A stretch of 64,000 nucleotides of DNA, taken from assembly GCF_004803895.1 (NCBI RefSeq), contig NZ_CP021978.1, positions 310,001 through 374,000 of the forward strand, in the 5' to 3' direction. How positions within the stretch are numbered: position 1 is the first letter of the stretch; every line of letters starts with the position of its first letter. This document shows, piece by piece, positions 44,066 through 54,217 of this stretch. The notes beneath the pieces are model-generated. The model ran no database searches, was not told the DNA's origin, and saw only the letters and a list, made by a program, of their open reading frames with translations. Source of the DNA: Streptomyces hawaiiensis (GTDB lineage Bacteria; Actinomycetota; Actinomycetes; Streptomycetales; Streptomycetaceae). The position numbers were made by a program, and so were the translations under genes.

Positions 44066-45265
44066 ATGCCCACTGCCGCACCCGTCCTGCTCGTCTCCGA
44101 CCACGTGGACGGATCCGTCCACGTGGTGACCGTGCCGGACGGCACCGTCACGGGACGTCTCACCGGCCGTCATCTCTCCGAGCACGCCGGGTTCCTGGCC
44201 CTGCCCGGAGGGCGGGTGGCCTGTGTCGACGACCGCCGGGGGGAACTGCTGGTGCTCGACCCCTTCGGCGAGAAGCTCGTGGAACGCGCCGTCCCGGTCG
44301 CCGTGCCGGCCGAGCACCTCGCCTGCGACCCGGCCGGCCGCCGACTGGCCGTGACCACCGGCCTGGGCAAGAACACCGCACCGTGGTCGGACCTGCTGAC
44401 GGTCGTCGACCTGACCACGGAAGAGACCGCACGCGTACGCACGCGGGTCGGCGAGCCGGGCGTGACGGTGCTGGGCGGCGGCGACCCGCTGGTCGTGCTG
44501 CGGCACCGGGAACCCGGGGCGCTGGCCGCACACCGGTTCGCGGATCTGCTCGCGGCTCCGCCCGGCTGCCCCGCGGCCCCGCCCCACGAGCTCCTGCCGC
44601 TGCCCGACGACGGACACGGCGACGCACAAGCACCCGGCTCGGGGCACGTGTTCGCGGCCACCGGCGAGGGGGTGCACCGGGCCCGGAAGAAGGACGACAC
44701 CCTCGTGGCCGAGGCCGTGATCCCGTGGGAATCGCCCGCCCGGGGCTGGTACCTGCGCCTCGACACCCGGCGGCCGGCGCTGTGGAGCACACTGCGCGGC
44801 GGCGCTCCCGACCCGCTGCGATGGCCGGAGTGGACCAACCAGGCATGGCGCCACGACCTGGAGACGGGCCGCACCTTCCTCACGGACCTCGGTCCCGGAC
44901 TGGTCTTCCGGCTGGCCCTCGCCCGCAGCCACACCGCGTTCACCCGCATCCACCCCGACGGCGACGAACTGGTCCTCCTGGGCGCCGACGACACCGTCCG
45001 CCGCCTCCCCCTACCCGCGATGGACGGCGCACCGCGTCGCGGCGGCACTCCATGGGAAGGCGTCCAGCGCCGGGCCGTGGCCGCCTCACCCGGCGCCGAC
45101 TGGGTCGCCGTCACCCGCGGCGGCCACGGCGAAGTACACATCGTCGACGCGCGGACGGGCCACGAGACGACCCGTCTGCGGTTGAGTACGCCGCTGCATC
45201 ATGGCGGCCACATGATGCTCCGCAGCCGGAACGACGGTGCCGACGGCGATCCCGTGGGCCGGTGA
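44066..45265 (+). CDS. Cytosolic beta-propeller protein of unknown function
   Basis: 399 aa from the ATG at 44066 after GGAGG; an open extension upstream lies inside the divergent gene. No signal peptide. The sequence has WD-like or lactonase-like propeller blades (DGSVHVVTVPDGTVTGRL, GRVACVDDRRGELLVLDPFG, EVHIVDARTGHETTRLR). Its size resembles the AztD-type proteins but the sequence is not recognisably related. Its start lies 24 bp from the Zur-like box, so it is probably co-regulated with the FecBCD genes. Function not known. Confidence 0.85.
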   Translation: MPTAAPVLLVSDHVDGSVHVVTVPDGTVTGRLTGRHLSEHAGFLALPGGRVACVDDRRGELLVLDPFGEKLVERAVPVAVPAEHLACDPAGRRLAVTTGLGKNTAPWSDLLTVVDLTTEETARVRTRVGEPGVTVLGGGDPLVVLRHREPGALAAHRFADLLAAPPGCPAAPPHELLPLPDDGHGDAQAPGSGHVFAATGEGVHRARKKDDTLVAEAVIPWESPARGWYLRLDTRRPALWSTLRGGAPDPLRWPEWTNQAWRHDLETGRTFLTDLGPGLVFRLALARSHTAFTRIHPDGDELVLLGADDTVRRLPLPAMDGAPRRGGTPWEGVQRRAVAASPGADWVAVTRGGHGEVHIVDARTGHETTRLRLSTPLHHGGHMMLRSRNDGADGDPVGR

Positions 45266-45318
45266 CGACGCGTTCATGTCGACAGGCAGCTCGAGAGTGC
45301 GGGCGTTGATCTCGTCGG

Positions 45319-45450
45319 TGGGACCCGAAGTTCCTGGACCACCTGGCCGCCGAGCACGACGTGAGCGTGTTCGACAACATCGGCACCGGCCACACCACCG
45401 GCACCCCGCGCGACTCGGTTGAGGGACTCGCCGAGGACACCCAAGGACAC
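45319..45450 (+). pseudogene. Alpha/beta-hydrolase fragment
   Basis: The frame reads WDPKFLDHLAAEHDVSVFDN and then IGTGHTTGTPRDSVEGLAED, the strand-3 to helix-A region of an alpha/beta hydrolase (usual form FDNRGTGRS). No start, nucleophile elbow or C-terminal domain is present. It lies between two convergent genes. Confidence 0.55.
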
Positions 45451-45484
45451 GGCCGCCCAGGGCGCGTCGCACCGGGCCCGTCGC

Positions 45485-46069
45485 TCATGCGTGGGGCGGT
45501 AGGTCGATCCGGGCGCGCAGATGGGCCAGTCCCGAAGTTCCGCCTGTGCCGGGCTGGTCACCGATCAGCCGCTCGACCAGGAGCAGGTGTCTGGTCTGCC
45601 AGCGGATGACGGCCGCTCGCAGTGCCTGCAACGCGGCGGCCGCCTGCGGTGTTCGCGCCTGGTCGGTTTCAGTCGGCGGGCCGATGACGTCCGGCGCGGC
45701 GATGCGGTGGAACAGCTGGGCGAACTGGCCGGACTGGGCTCCGCTGGCGTTGTCGAGCAGGGGGCGGATGGAGGCGAAGCCGTCGGCTTCGAGGTGGTCC
45801 AGGAGGGCGAGGTGGTGCTCGAGGATGTCCATGAGTGCTGTGACCCGGCGCAGGGCCGTGGCGGCCTGGGTGTCGTTGCCTGCGTGTGCGTGCTCGGTGG
45901 CCCGGTGCAGGTCCACCAGTGCCTGGCCGGCGAGGATTTCGGCGGACTGGTGCACGGTGATGAAGAGGTGCTCGTCCGCCCACTGTGCGGACCGGTCGTC
46001 CGGGGTCCGGGGCTGCTGCAGGACGAGGAGATCGGGAAGTCGCAGGTAGCAGGCGTAAGGCGTCTCCAT
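45485..46069 (-). CDS. Short tryptophan 2,3-dioxygenase-family protein
   Basis: 194 aa, against about 280 for ordinary TDO. It keeps the N-terminal YLRLPDLLVLQ, FITVHQSAEI with the substrate-side His, and the C-terminal WQTRHLLLVERLIGDQPGTG with the proximal heme His and the GTGG loop. The central region is shortened. No strong RBS is seen before the ATG at 46069. It is divergent from the binding protein/Mo-hydroxylase operon. Probably a heme dioxygenase acting on an indole compound. Confidence 0.85.
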   Translation of the reverse strand: METPYACYLRLPDLLVLQQPRTPDDRSAQWADEHLFITVHQSAEILAGQALVDLHRATEHAHAGNDTQAATALRRVTALMDILEHHLALLDHLEADGFASIRPLLDNASGAQSGQFAQLFHRIAAPDVIGPPTETDQARTPQAAAALQALRAAVIRWQTRHLLLVERLIGDQPGTGGTSGLAHLRARIDLPPHA

Positions 46070-46226
46070 GCACGCGATGATGCCGGGCGGCGGTCACCCG
46101 TGCTCCTGTCGCCGCCCGGCGTGCCCGCGCATCACCCGATCGGCCCTCTTGCGGGGCATCGCCGCCGGGGAGCCTAGCTGTGCACCGAGGGCCGAGTGCC
46201 GGCCGGGAGATCCTGCGGGGAGCAAG

Positions 46227-47426
46227 ATGAGCGAGTCACATGCGGTTCGGGATCGCGTCCTCACCGTGGGGGTGGCCGTTGCCCGTTCGGGACGGCTGGC
46301 GTCCCTGGGCGACCCCTTGGACTTCGCGCTGACATGGCTGGAGCCGAAACTGGCCGGGCGGGGACCTGCCGGGTACTCGATGCGGCTGGTGAGCCGGGAC
46401 ACCCGCTCCTGCGCCGAGGGCGCACGCCAGGCGGTCGAGGAACTGGTCGGGCAGGAGAACGCGGCGATCGTCGTCACCCTGGCCGGTACCGAAGTGCTGC
46501 CGGCCGTGGCGGATGCCTGCGAAGCCGCCGGGGTGCCGTGCCTGTCGAGCACGTTTCCGTGGCAGGTGTACTACTACGGCCGCGGGGCCGACGACGACCG
46601 GCCCTTCGACTGGACGTATCACTTCTGCTGGGGCCTGGACGACATCGCCGGTGTCTTCGCCGATCTGTGGGAGCGCGTGGACGGCTCGCGGCAGCAAGTC
46701 GGTTGCCTGTGGAACGACGGGCCGCAGGGAATGTGGTCGCGCCATCCGCAGCGCGGCTTCGCTCCGGTGGCCCGCTCCCGGGGACACCGGCTCGTGGAAC
46801 CGGAGCCCTACCGGGAACCGGCCACCACATTCGACGCGCACGTCAAGGCGTTCAGGGACGCCGAGATCGACATCGTCACCAGCGCCGCCACGGGTCGCGA
46901 TCTCGCCCTCTTCCGCGCCCGGGCCGCCGAGGAGGGCCGGCAGCCGCGTCTGATCACCTGCTCGCGCTGGCTGGCCTACCCACCGTCCGTCATCCGCGAG
47001 GGGACACCACCGGCGCAGGCGGGCGTGGGAACGCTGGCGTACTGGACACCGGCCCACCCCTACCGGTCGTCGATCGACGGGATGACCGCGGCCGAACTCG
47101 CCGACACCTACGAGCAGGCGACGGGCCGTCAGTCACTGCAGCCCCTCGGTCTGGCCTACGCCCTGTTCGAAGTCGCCACGCACGCGCTGACCACGGCCGG
47201 CGACCCCACCGACCGGCGCTCCATCGCCACCGCCCTGGGCAGGACGAAGCTGCACACCATGGCCGGGCTGCTCGACTGGACCCGCGGCCCCGTGCCCAAC
47301 ATCGCCACGGTCGCGCTGGCCGGGGGCCAGTGGCAGCCGGGTACGCGCCACGACTACGAGCTCGCCATCGTCACGCCCGGCCAGGTCGACGGACTGTCCG
47401 TCACCGGCGATCTCGTCACCGCCTGA
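46227..47426 (+). CDS. LivK/AmiC-type ligand-binding protein without a signal peptide
   Basis: 399 aa from the ATG at 46227 after GGGGAG. It has the type I binding fold of branched-chain amino-acid/urea/amide sensors: GVAVARSGRLASLGD, GQENAAIVVTLAGTEVLPAV and VPCLSSTFPW. No Sec, Tat or lipobox sequence precedes the domain, so it is probably cytosolic like AmiC, a ligand sensor rather than a transporter part. It heads the operon with the molybdenum hydroxylase and amidohydrolase. Confidence 0.85.
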   Translation: MSESHAVRDRVLTVGVAVARSGRLASLGDPLDFALTWLEPKLAGRGPAGYSMRLVSRDTRSCAEGARQAVEELVGQENAAIVVTLAGTEVLPAVADACEAAGVPCLSSTFPWQVYYYGRGADDDRPFDWTYHFCWGLDDIAGVFADLWERVDGSRQQVGCLWNDGPQGMWSRHPQRGFAPVARSRGHRLVEPEPYREPATTFDAHVKAFRDAEIDIVTSAATGRDLALFRARAAEEGRQPRLITCSRWLAYPPSVIREGTPPAQAGVGTLAYWTPAHPYRSSIDGMTAAELADTYEQATGRQSLQPLGLAYALFEVATHALTTAGDPTDRRSIATALGRTKLHTMAGLLDWTRGPVPNIATVALAGGQWQPGTRHDYELAIVTPGQVDGLSVTGDLVTA

Positions 47427-47451
47427 CCGAGGCGAAGCCTGGGAGAGTGCC

Positions 47452-48276
47452 ATGGACCTGACGGCGGTGCGGGAAATCGTCGACGGACAGAGCCCGTTGC
47501 CCTGGCGGGAGGGGGACGCATGGCTGGCCGGCGGCACCGCTCTGTTCGCCGAACCCCGGCCCGGTCTGCGGCGCCTGCGCGATCTGACCGGCCATGGCTG
47601 GCCGCCGCTCACCCTGACCGACGCCGGGATCGAGGTGGCTGCCACCTGCACCATCACCGAGCTGCTGGCCTTCGCCGAAACGCCCGGCACACCGTGGCCG
47701 TCAGGGCGGGCGCTGATCGCCGGCTGCTGCCGGGCGTTCTCGTCCTCCTTCAAGGTATGGAACACCGCGACGGCAGGAGGCAACCTGTGCGCCGCCCTGC
47801 CGGCCGGACCCATGATCTCCATGGCCGTGGCGCTGAGCGGCACCTGCCGGGTACGCGGCCTGGACGGAGCAGAACGTGCCGTGGCCGCACGGGACTTCGT
47901 CTCCGGGCCCGGGTCCACCGTGTTGGCTCCGGGTGAGCTGCTGCGCTCGCTCACGCTGCCCGCCGGCGCACTTGCCGCGCACAGTGTGATGCGCAGAGTC
48001 AGCGCTCACGCGTGGGGCCGGTCAGTGGCCCTGGTCACCGGCATCCGGGGCGGGCCGGAAGGACGGCTGACCGTCGCGGTCACCGCCGCCACGACCCGCC
48101 CGGTGACCGTCTCCTTCGCGTGCGCGCCGTCCCCCGACGAGCTGCGCGGCCGCCTGTTGTCGGCGCTCCCCCGCCGTCTCCTCCTCGACGATGTCCACGG
48201 GCGGCCGCACTGGCGTCGGCACCTGGCCGTGCACCTGGCCGAAGAGGTCCGCGACGCCCTGGCCGAGGAGAGGTAG
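47452..48276 (+). CDS. Molybdenum hydroxylase FAD-binding subunit (CoxM/XDH type)
   Basis: 274 aa, 25 bp after the previous gene. The FAD loops WLAGGTALF and TATAGGNLCAALPAGPM are those of the XDH/CO-dehydrogenase medium subunit. A C-terminal CO_deh_flav_C-like domain follows. It passes electrons from the Mo/2Fe-2S protein encoded at 48283 to an acceptor. Confidence 0.92.
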   Translation: MDLTAVREIVDGQSPLPWREGDAWLAGGTALFAEPRPGLRRLRDLTGHGWPPLTLTDAGIEVAATCTITELLAFAETPGTPWPSGRALIAGCCRAFSSSFKVWNTATAGGNLCAALPAGPMISMAVALSGTCRVRGLDGAERAVAARDFVSGPGSTVLAPGELLRSLTLPAGALAAHSVMRRVSAHAWGRSVALVTGIRGGPEGRLTVAVTAATTRPVTVSFACAPSPDELRGRLLSALPRRLLLDDVHGRPHWRRHLAVHLAEEVRDALAEER

Positions 48277-48282
48277 ACCCCG

Positions 48283-51039
48283 ATGCCGTTCACCGTGTGC
48301 GTCAACGGCCATGACAGCGATCAGCCGCCCCTGCCAGGACAGTGCCTGCGCAGCTACCTGCGCGAGCAGGGCTGGACGGGGGTGAAGAAGGGCTGCGACA
48401 GCGGGGACTGCGGGGCGTGCACCGTGCACGTGGACGGCATGGCCGTGCACAGCTGCCTGTATCCCGCTCACCGCATCGACGGCCGCACGGTGACCACCGT
48501 CGAAGGCCTCGGCGCCGACGGCCTCCTGCATCCGGTTCAGGAGGCGTTCGCCCGGGCCAGGGGGTTCCAGTGCGGCTTCTGCACGCCAGGATTCGTCATG
48601 ACCACCGCGGCCCTGAGCAAGAGCCAACTGGACGACCTGACACAGTCGTTGAAAGGGAATCTGTGCCGCTGCACCGGCTACCAGTCGATCAGCCGGGCAG
48701 TACGGGCCGCCTCCGCGCACGGCACACCATCGTGCCTCTCCCAGCGCGCTCCCGGCCCGACGGACCCGGCCGCACACGAGGTCGTCACCGGCGCCGCGCG
48801 CTTCACCCTCGACGGCCCCGAGCCGGACGGGCTGCTGCACCTGGCCCTGGTGCGCTCCCCGCACCGGCACGCCCGCATCCTGGACATCGACACCCGCGCC
48901 GCGCTCGCCGTGCCGGGCGTGCACGCCGTCCTCACCCACCGGCACGCTCCTGCGGTCCGTTTCTCCACGGCGCTGCATGAGCGGACCGAGGACGACCCGG
49001 CCGACCTGCGGGTCCTGGACGACGTGGTGCGCCATGTCGGCCAGCGCGTCGCCGCCGTCGCCGCCGACAGTCCCGCCCTGGCCCAGGAGGCTTGTCGTCT
49101 GGTCCGTGTCACCTACCAGGTGCTACCCGCTGTCGGCACCGCGGAGGAGGCGATGCGGCCTGGTGCCGTGCGGGTGGGCGACGGGCCCAACGCGATCGCG
49201 CACCTGCACCGGTCCACGGGCGACGTCGAGCGCGGCCTGGCCGAGGCCGACACCGTCCACGACCACACCTTCACCACCCAGCGGGTCCAGCACACCACTC
49301 TGGAATGCCACGCCGCCCGGGCCTGGACGGACGGCGAGGGACGGCTGCGGGTGCACACCTCCACGCAGGCCCCGCATCTGGTGCGCCGGCGCCTGTGTGA
49401 CATCTTCGGCTTCGACCTGGAGCAGGTGCGGGTCACCGCGGGCCGCGTGGGCGGTGCCTTCGGCGGCAAGCAAGACGTCCTGACCGAGGACATCACCACC
49501 CTCGCCTGCCTGCACACCGGGCGCCCGGCGCAGCTGGAGCTCTCCCGCGCCGAGGAACTCACCGCGACCACCACACGGCATCCCTTCCGTACCAGGGTGA
49601 CCATCGGCGCGCGTCGTGACGGCACGCTCACGGCGATGAAGCTCCACGTGCTCGCCGACACCGGCGCGTACGGCAATCACGGCCCCGGCGTGCTGGAGAC
49701 CGGCTGCGCGGAAGGGCTCGCTCCCTACCGGTGCCCGAACCTGACCGTGGACGCCTACAGCGTGCGCACCCACAACGTCCCCTCCGGCGCGTTCCGCGGC
49801 TACGGAGCAGCGCAGATCGTCTTCGCCGTCGAATCGGCTCTCGACGACATCGCCCACCGCCTCGGCCTGGATCCGCTGACCATGCGTCAGCGGGCCTGCC
49901 TGCGCCCAGCGGACCGGGCGGCCTTTCCCGGCGTGGGCGGACGGCACGCCCTCATGAGAAGCGCCCTGCACGACGTACTCCACGCCCTGAGACGGGCACG
50001 TGAGGACCGCCGCCTCGAGTGCGAGCGCCCTGCGCCCGCCGGGTGCCACGTCGGTGAGGGCCTGGCCATCGCCGCCCATCACAGCGTGCCGGCCGACGGC
50101 CACATCGCCCAGGCGAAGGCATCGCTGGCTGCCGACGGCTGCTACGAGCTCACCACCGGGGCCCCGGAGTTCGGCAGCGGCGCCGACACCGCCCTGTGCC
50201 GCATCGCCGCCCTGGCGCTGGGAACCAGCACGACACGCGTCCGGCTTCACCAGGGCGACACCGACCTGCTCGAACACGACACCGGGGGCTTCGCCTCCAC
50301 CGCCGTGCCTCTCACCGGCCAGGCCGTCACCCGCGCCTGCCGGGAACTGGCCGGGCTCCTCATCGACACAGCAGCCGCCTTCACCGACACCCCGCCAGAG
50401 GACTGCCGCCTCACCGAGGACGCGGTTCACTGTGCCGGAACGGCCCTGCCCCTCACCGGCATTCACCGCTACGCCCGGACGGCCGGCCTGCGCCTGCAAG
50501 CCGACGCCACGGCCGCCGCAGACGATGGTGACCTGTCCTTGTCCGTCAGCGCCCAGTGGTTCCGCGTCCGTGTGAACCCGGACACCGGCATCCTCACCGT
50601 CCTCGACAGCGTGCACATCGCCGACGCCGGACGCATCATCCACACCGAACAAAGCCGCGCCCAGATCGAAGGAGCCGTCGTCCAAGGCCTCGGCTGCACC
50701 CTCAGCGAAGAACTGACCACCGGCCCCGACGGCCACATCACCACACCCGACCTGCGTTCCTACACCGTCCCCCGCCTCGGGGACTATCCCCCCACCCAGG
50801 TCCGCCTCATCGACCACGACAGCACGACTGCCCCCAAACCCCTCGCCGAACTGGCCGTCAACCCCATCGCTGCGGCTCTCGCCAACGCTGTTCACGACGC
50901 CCTCGGCGTCCGCATCCGCACCCTGCCCCTGCGCCCGGATCTCGTGTGGTCAGCCCTCGCCTCGGCTTCCGGCAGGAACCGGGCAGATGCCCGCAGCGGA
51001 AGGCAGGCTCCGATCGTCCGAGGAGGCGAACCGTCATGA
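48283..51039 (+). CDS. Fused 2Fe-2S and molybdopterin subunit of a xanthine-dehydrogenase-family hydroxylase
   Basis: 918 aa. The N-terminal plant-type 2Fe-2S domain has C38, C43, C46 and C58, then the second cluster with C97, C100, C128 and C130. From about residue 160 the Mo-cofactor domain follows with [23 protein letters not shown] and near the end [11 protein letters not shown], where the Glu is probably the catalytic base. Two usually separate subunits are fused in one chain, with the FAD subunit separate. It probably hydroxylates an N-heterocycle (purine, nicotinate or indole class). Confidence 0.92.
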   Translation: MPFTVCVNGHDSDQPPLPGQCLRSYLREQGWTGVKKGCDSGDCGACTVHVDGMAVHSCLYPAHRIDGRTVTTVEGLGADGLLHPVQEAFARARGFQCGFCTPGFVMTTAALSKSQLDDLTQSLKGNLCRCTGYQSISRAVRAASAHGTPSCLSQRAPGPTDPAAHEVVTGAARFTLDGPEPDGLLHLALVRSPHRHARILDIDTRAALAVPGVHAVLTHRHAPAVRFSTALHERTEDDPADLRVLDDVVRHVGQRVAAVAADSPALAQEACRLVRVTYQVLPAVGTAEEAMRPGAVRVGDGPNAIAHLHRSTGDVERGLAEADTVHDHTFTTQRVQHTTLECHAARAWTDGEGRLRVHTSTQAPHLVRRRLCDIFGFDLEQVRVTAGRVGGAFGGKQDVLTEDITTLACLHTGRPAQLELSRAEELTATTTRHPFRTRVTIGARRDGTLTAMKLHVLADTGAYGNHGPGVLETGCAEGLAPYRCPNLTVDAYSVRTHNVPSGAFRGYGAAQIVFAVESALDDIAHRLGLDPLTMRQRACLRPADRAAFPGVGGRHALMRSALHDVLHALRRAREDRRLECERPAPAGCHVGEGLAIAAHHSVPADGHIAQAKASLAADGCYELTTGAPEFGSGADTALCRIAALALGTSTTRVRLHQGDTDLLEHDTGGFASTAVPLTGQAVTRACRELAGLLIDTAAAFTDTPPEDCRLTEDAVHCAGTALPLTGIHRYARTAGLRLQADATAAADDGDLSLSVSAQWFRVRVNPDTGILTVLDSVHIADAGRIIHTEQSRAQIEGAVVQGLGCTLSEELTTGPDGHITTPDLRSYTVPRLGDYPPTQVRLIDHDSTTAPKPLAELAVNPIAAALANAVHDALGVRIRTLPLRPDLVWSALASASGRNRADARSGRQAPIVRGGEPS

Positions 51040-54000
51040 GTGCCCGCTTCATCAGCCGCCGCGGCTTCCTCAACTCCACCGCCGGCCTGACAGCCGGCCT
51101 TGCGCCCGGCATCGCACCGGTGGACGCTCTGGCGACCACCGCCAGTGACCCGGCCTCGGTGGTGACCTACCGTGAAATCACCGGGGGCTCGGTCACCACC
51201 AGCCGTAACGGCCGGAGAATGATCGCCGAGGTCCAGGGCGTGCTCTGGAGCATCCCGCACGCAGGCGGGGCTGCCCGGCAGTTGACGGACTGGTCGCTGG
51301 AGGCCACACGTCCGGCTCTCTCACCGGACGGCGAGACGATCGCCGTGTGCGGCTATCGCGGCGGAGGCTTCCACCTGTGGTCGCTGCGCAGCGACGGCAC
51401 CGGGCTGCGCCGCCTGACCGACGGGCCGTGGGACGACCGGTCGGTCGCCTGGTCACCCGACGGACGCATGCTGGTCTTCTCCTCCGAGCGCGGTGGCAGC
51501 GCGGTGCACGGCAGTGCCTACGGTGTGTGGACCCTGGACTTCGCTACCGGTCACCTGACGCGGGTGACCGGCGGAGCGTTCGACGACATCGACCCCGTCT
51601 GGTGGCCCGACGGGAAATCGCTGGTCTGCGTACGCGCCGCCCACCGGCAGGACGGCACCGGTGACGGCGGCCTGACGCTGGTCCGCGTCCCCGTGTCCGG
51701 GGGTGAGGTGAGCGTGCTGCACACGGTCGCGGAGGGCCGGCTGCTCAGCCCCTCCGTGTCACCGTCGGGGAGGATCGCTTACCTGCACCTGTCGGGTACC
51801 GGCACCTCGCCCTCTCAGCCGGCCGCGCGGGCGGCACTGATGGTGGACGGCCACGTCGTGTCCGAGGACGAGGACCTGGCGGCCGCCCCGCCGTGCTGGC
51901 TGACGGACGACCAACTGCTGTACGTCGCCGACGGCGACATCCGCATCCGCACCCTCGGCACGCCGACCGTGAGCGACATTCCCTTCACCGCCCGCATGTC
52001 CATGCCCCGCCCCGCCTGGCAGGCCAAGCCCCGCACCAGCGCCGGGCGCCGCGCCCCGGCCCGGGGCATTCACCGGCCGGTCCTGTCGCCGGACGGCCGG
52101 CATGCGGCGCTCGTCGCCCTCAACGCCCTGTGGATCACGCCCGTCGGAGGCCCGCCCCGCAAGCTCCTCCAAGCCGCACCGGAGCACCTTCTGCAGATGC
52201 CCGCCTGGGCACCGGACGGCAAGAGCCTGCTGTACTGCACCGACCGCGACGGACTGATCGCCGTACGCCGCCAGCACCTGGCCAGTGGCCGTGACGAGCT
52301 GGTGGCCGCAGACCGGCTGCAACCGGCCCTCTCCCCCGACGGCACGCACCTGGCCGGCAACGACATCACCGGGAACCTCCTGGTGCGGGACCTCACGACC
52401 GATGAGGAACGCCTGGTGGCCAAGCCGTTGGCCACCGACGGTCCGCCCGGCACGCCCACCTGGTCACCGGACGGACGGTATATCGCCTTCTGCGACCGCA
52501 ACCGGCTCAACCACCGTTTCCGCGAGGGCTACCACCTCATCCGGGTCATCGACACCCTCACCGGCGGGGAACGGCGCCACCTGCCCGCCCCACACCAGTC
52601 ACTGTCCGACCGCGTCGCCGCCGGACCCGTCTGGTCACCCGACGGCCGGTGGATGGCCCTGATCGCCGAATCCGTGCTGTGGGCCCTGCCCGTCACCGAC
52701 GACGGCACCCCCACCGGGCCGGCTCGCCGCCTGACCGACGAGCCCGCCGACCACCCCAGTTGGTCCGGCGACTCCCGCACGTTGCTGTACCTGTCCTGCG
52801 GACGGCTGCGGCTGGTCACCCTGGACCACAACGCCGTACCGAGCCGGTCCCGCACCCTGCCCGCCCCCCGCCTGACCACCCGCCGCGGCCCCGCCGGCAG
52901 CCCGCACGAAAAACTCCGGATCCACGCCGGCCAGTTGTGGGACGCCACCGGCGACCACCTGCGCCAGGACGTCGACATCCTCATCCACGGCAACCGGATC
53001 ACCGCCGTCGAACCCCACCAGACACGCCGCCCCGGCCATCACTCCATCGACGCCTCCGACCAGACCGTCATCCCCGGCCTCATCGACAGCCACACCCACC
53101 CCTACACCGTCACCTACGGCGCACGACAGAACCTCACCGCGCTCGCATACGGCATCACCACCACCGCCTGTCTGGGCGCACCGCTGTACGAGTCCGTCCG
53201 GCTACGGGAAGAAGCCGCCACGGGACACAGCCTCGGCCCACGGCACCTGGCCTGCGCCGAACTCATCGACGGCTCCCGCACCGCCTACAGCACCGGCCGC
53301 CCTCACCGCACCCGGGCCGGCGTCGAACGCACCCTGCGCCGGGCCACCACCCTGGACGTCGACTTCATCAAGACCTACGTACGCGCCTCAGGAGAGGTCA
53401 TGGCCCAGGCAGCAGTGGCCGCACACCGGCTCGGAGTGCCCTGCGGCAGCCACCTGTGCGCCCCCGGCCGGGCGGCAGGCCAAGACCTCACCACCCACCT
53501 GCAGGCCACCCAACGCCTCGACTACGGGCACGCCACCACACCGCTGGGCCACCTCCACCAGGACCTGATCGCCCAGTACGCCGACGGCCTCTTCAGCCTG
53601 ATCATCACGCCGTTCACCGCGCAGTGCCTTCTCGGCGCCGATCCCTCGCTGGCCGACGACCCTCGGGTGCAGACCTTGATGCCTCCCTGGGACGTCGCCG
53701 CGGTCCGCGACCGAGCGGCAACCCCACCCACAGCGCGCCAGCGGCAACTGCTGGCCACCGAGATGACCGGCTACCGGCACCTGGCCACTCACGGCGCTCG
53801 GCTCGCGCTCGGAACCGACTCCCCTCTCGTCCCGGTCGGCCTGTCCCTGCATCTGGCCCTGCGCGCCCTGCGTTCCCACGGCTTCTCCGCCACCCAGGCC
53901 CTGCACAGCGCCACCACCGTCCCGGCCCGGCTCTTCTTCCGCGATGACCTCGGTACCGTCCAGGACGGCAAGATCGCCGACCTCGTCATCGTCGACGGCG

Positions 54001-54182
54001 ACCCCTTCACCGACTTCGCCGCCCTGGTCAACACCACCGTCGTCATCCACGACGGCGTTCCCCGCCGACAGACCGACCTCACCGCGCTCCGCCAGGCCCG
54101 CACTGCCCGTCCACCGCACGGCACCACCTGGCTGGAGACCGCCCGCGCCATGCAGCGCGGATCCTGCTGCGGTCCCCACTGA
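51036..54182 (+). CDS. Tat-exported PD40/TolB-propeller amidohydrolase
   Basis: 1048 aa. The ATG at 51036 overlaps the Mo-subunit stop (ATGA) after GAGGAGG. A twin-arginine start ([12 protein letters not shown]) is followed by TolB/PD40 repeats, with recurrent SPDG motifs ([40 protein letters not shown]). From about residue 620 an amidohydrolase domain has [13 protein letters not shown] (metal His-x-His), a His in CGSHLCAPG, and [10 protein letters not shown]. It should hydrolyse a C-N bond of a cyclic compound outside the cytosol. Confidence 0.92.
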   Translation: MSARFISRRGFLNSTAGLTAGLAPGIAPVDALATTASDPASVVTYREITGGSVTTSRNGRRMIAEVQGVLWSIPHAGGAARQLTDWSLEATRPALSPDGETIAVCGYRGGGFHLWSLRSDGTGLRRLTDGPWDDRSVAWSPDGRMLVFSSERGGSAVHGSAYGVWTLDFATGHLTRVTGGAFDDIDPVWWPDGKSLVCVRAAHRQDGTGDGGLTLVRVPVSGGEVSVLHTVAEGRLLSPSVSPSGRIAYLHLSGTGTSPSQPAARAALMVDGHVVSEDEDLAAAPPCWLTDDQLLYVADGDIRIRTLGTPTVSDIPFTARMSMPRPAWQAKPRTSAGRRAPARGIHRPVLSPDGRHAALVALNALWITPVGGPPRKLLQAAPEHLLQMPAWAPDGKSLLYCTDRDGLIAVRRQHLASGRDELVAADRLQPALSPDGTHLAGNDITGNLLVRDLTTDEERLVAKPLATDGPPGTPTWSPDGRYIAFCDRNRLNHRFREGYHLIRVIDTLTGGERRHLPAPHQSLSDRVAAGPVWSPDGRWMALIAESVLWALPVTDDGTPTGPARRLTDEPADHPSWSGDSRTLLYLSCGRLRLVTLDHNAVPSRSRTLPAPRLTTRRGPAGSPHEKLRIHAGQLWDATGDHLRQDVDILIHGNRITAVEPHQTRRPGHHSIDASDQTVIPGLIDSHTHPYTVTYGARQNLTALAYGITTTACLGAPLYESVRLREEAATGHSLGPRHLACAELIDGSRTAYSTGRPHRTRAGVERTLRRATTLDVDFIKTYVRASGEVMAQAAVAAHRLGVPCGSHLCAPGRAAGQDLTTHLQATQRLDYGHATTPLGHLHQDLIAQYADGLFSLIITPFTAQCLLGADPSLADDPRVQTLMPPWDVAAVRDRAATPPTARQRQLLATEMTGYRHLATHGARLALGTDSPLVPVGLSLHLALRALRSHGFSATQALHSATTVPARLFFRDDLGTVQDGKIADLVIVDGDPFTDFAALVNTTVVIHDGVPRRQTDLTALRQARTARPPHGTTWLETARAMQRGSCCGPH

Positions 54183-54217
54183 GGTGATCCCAGGTGACGG
54201 CGTGGGCTTCGGTTCGG

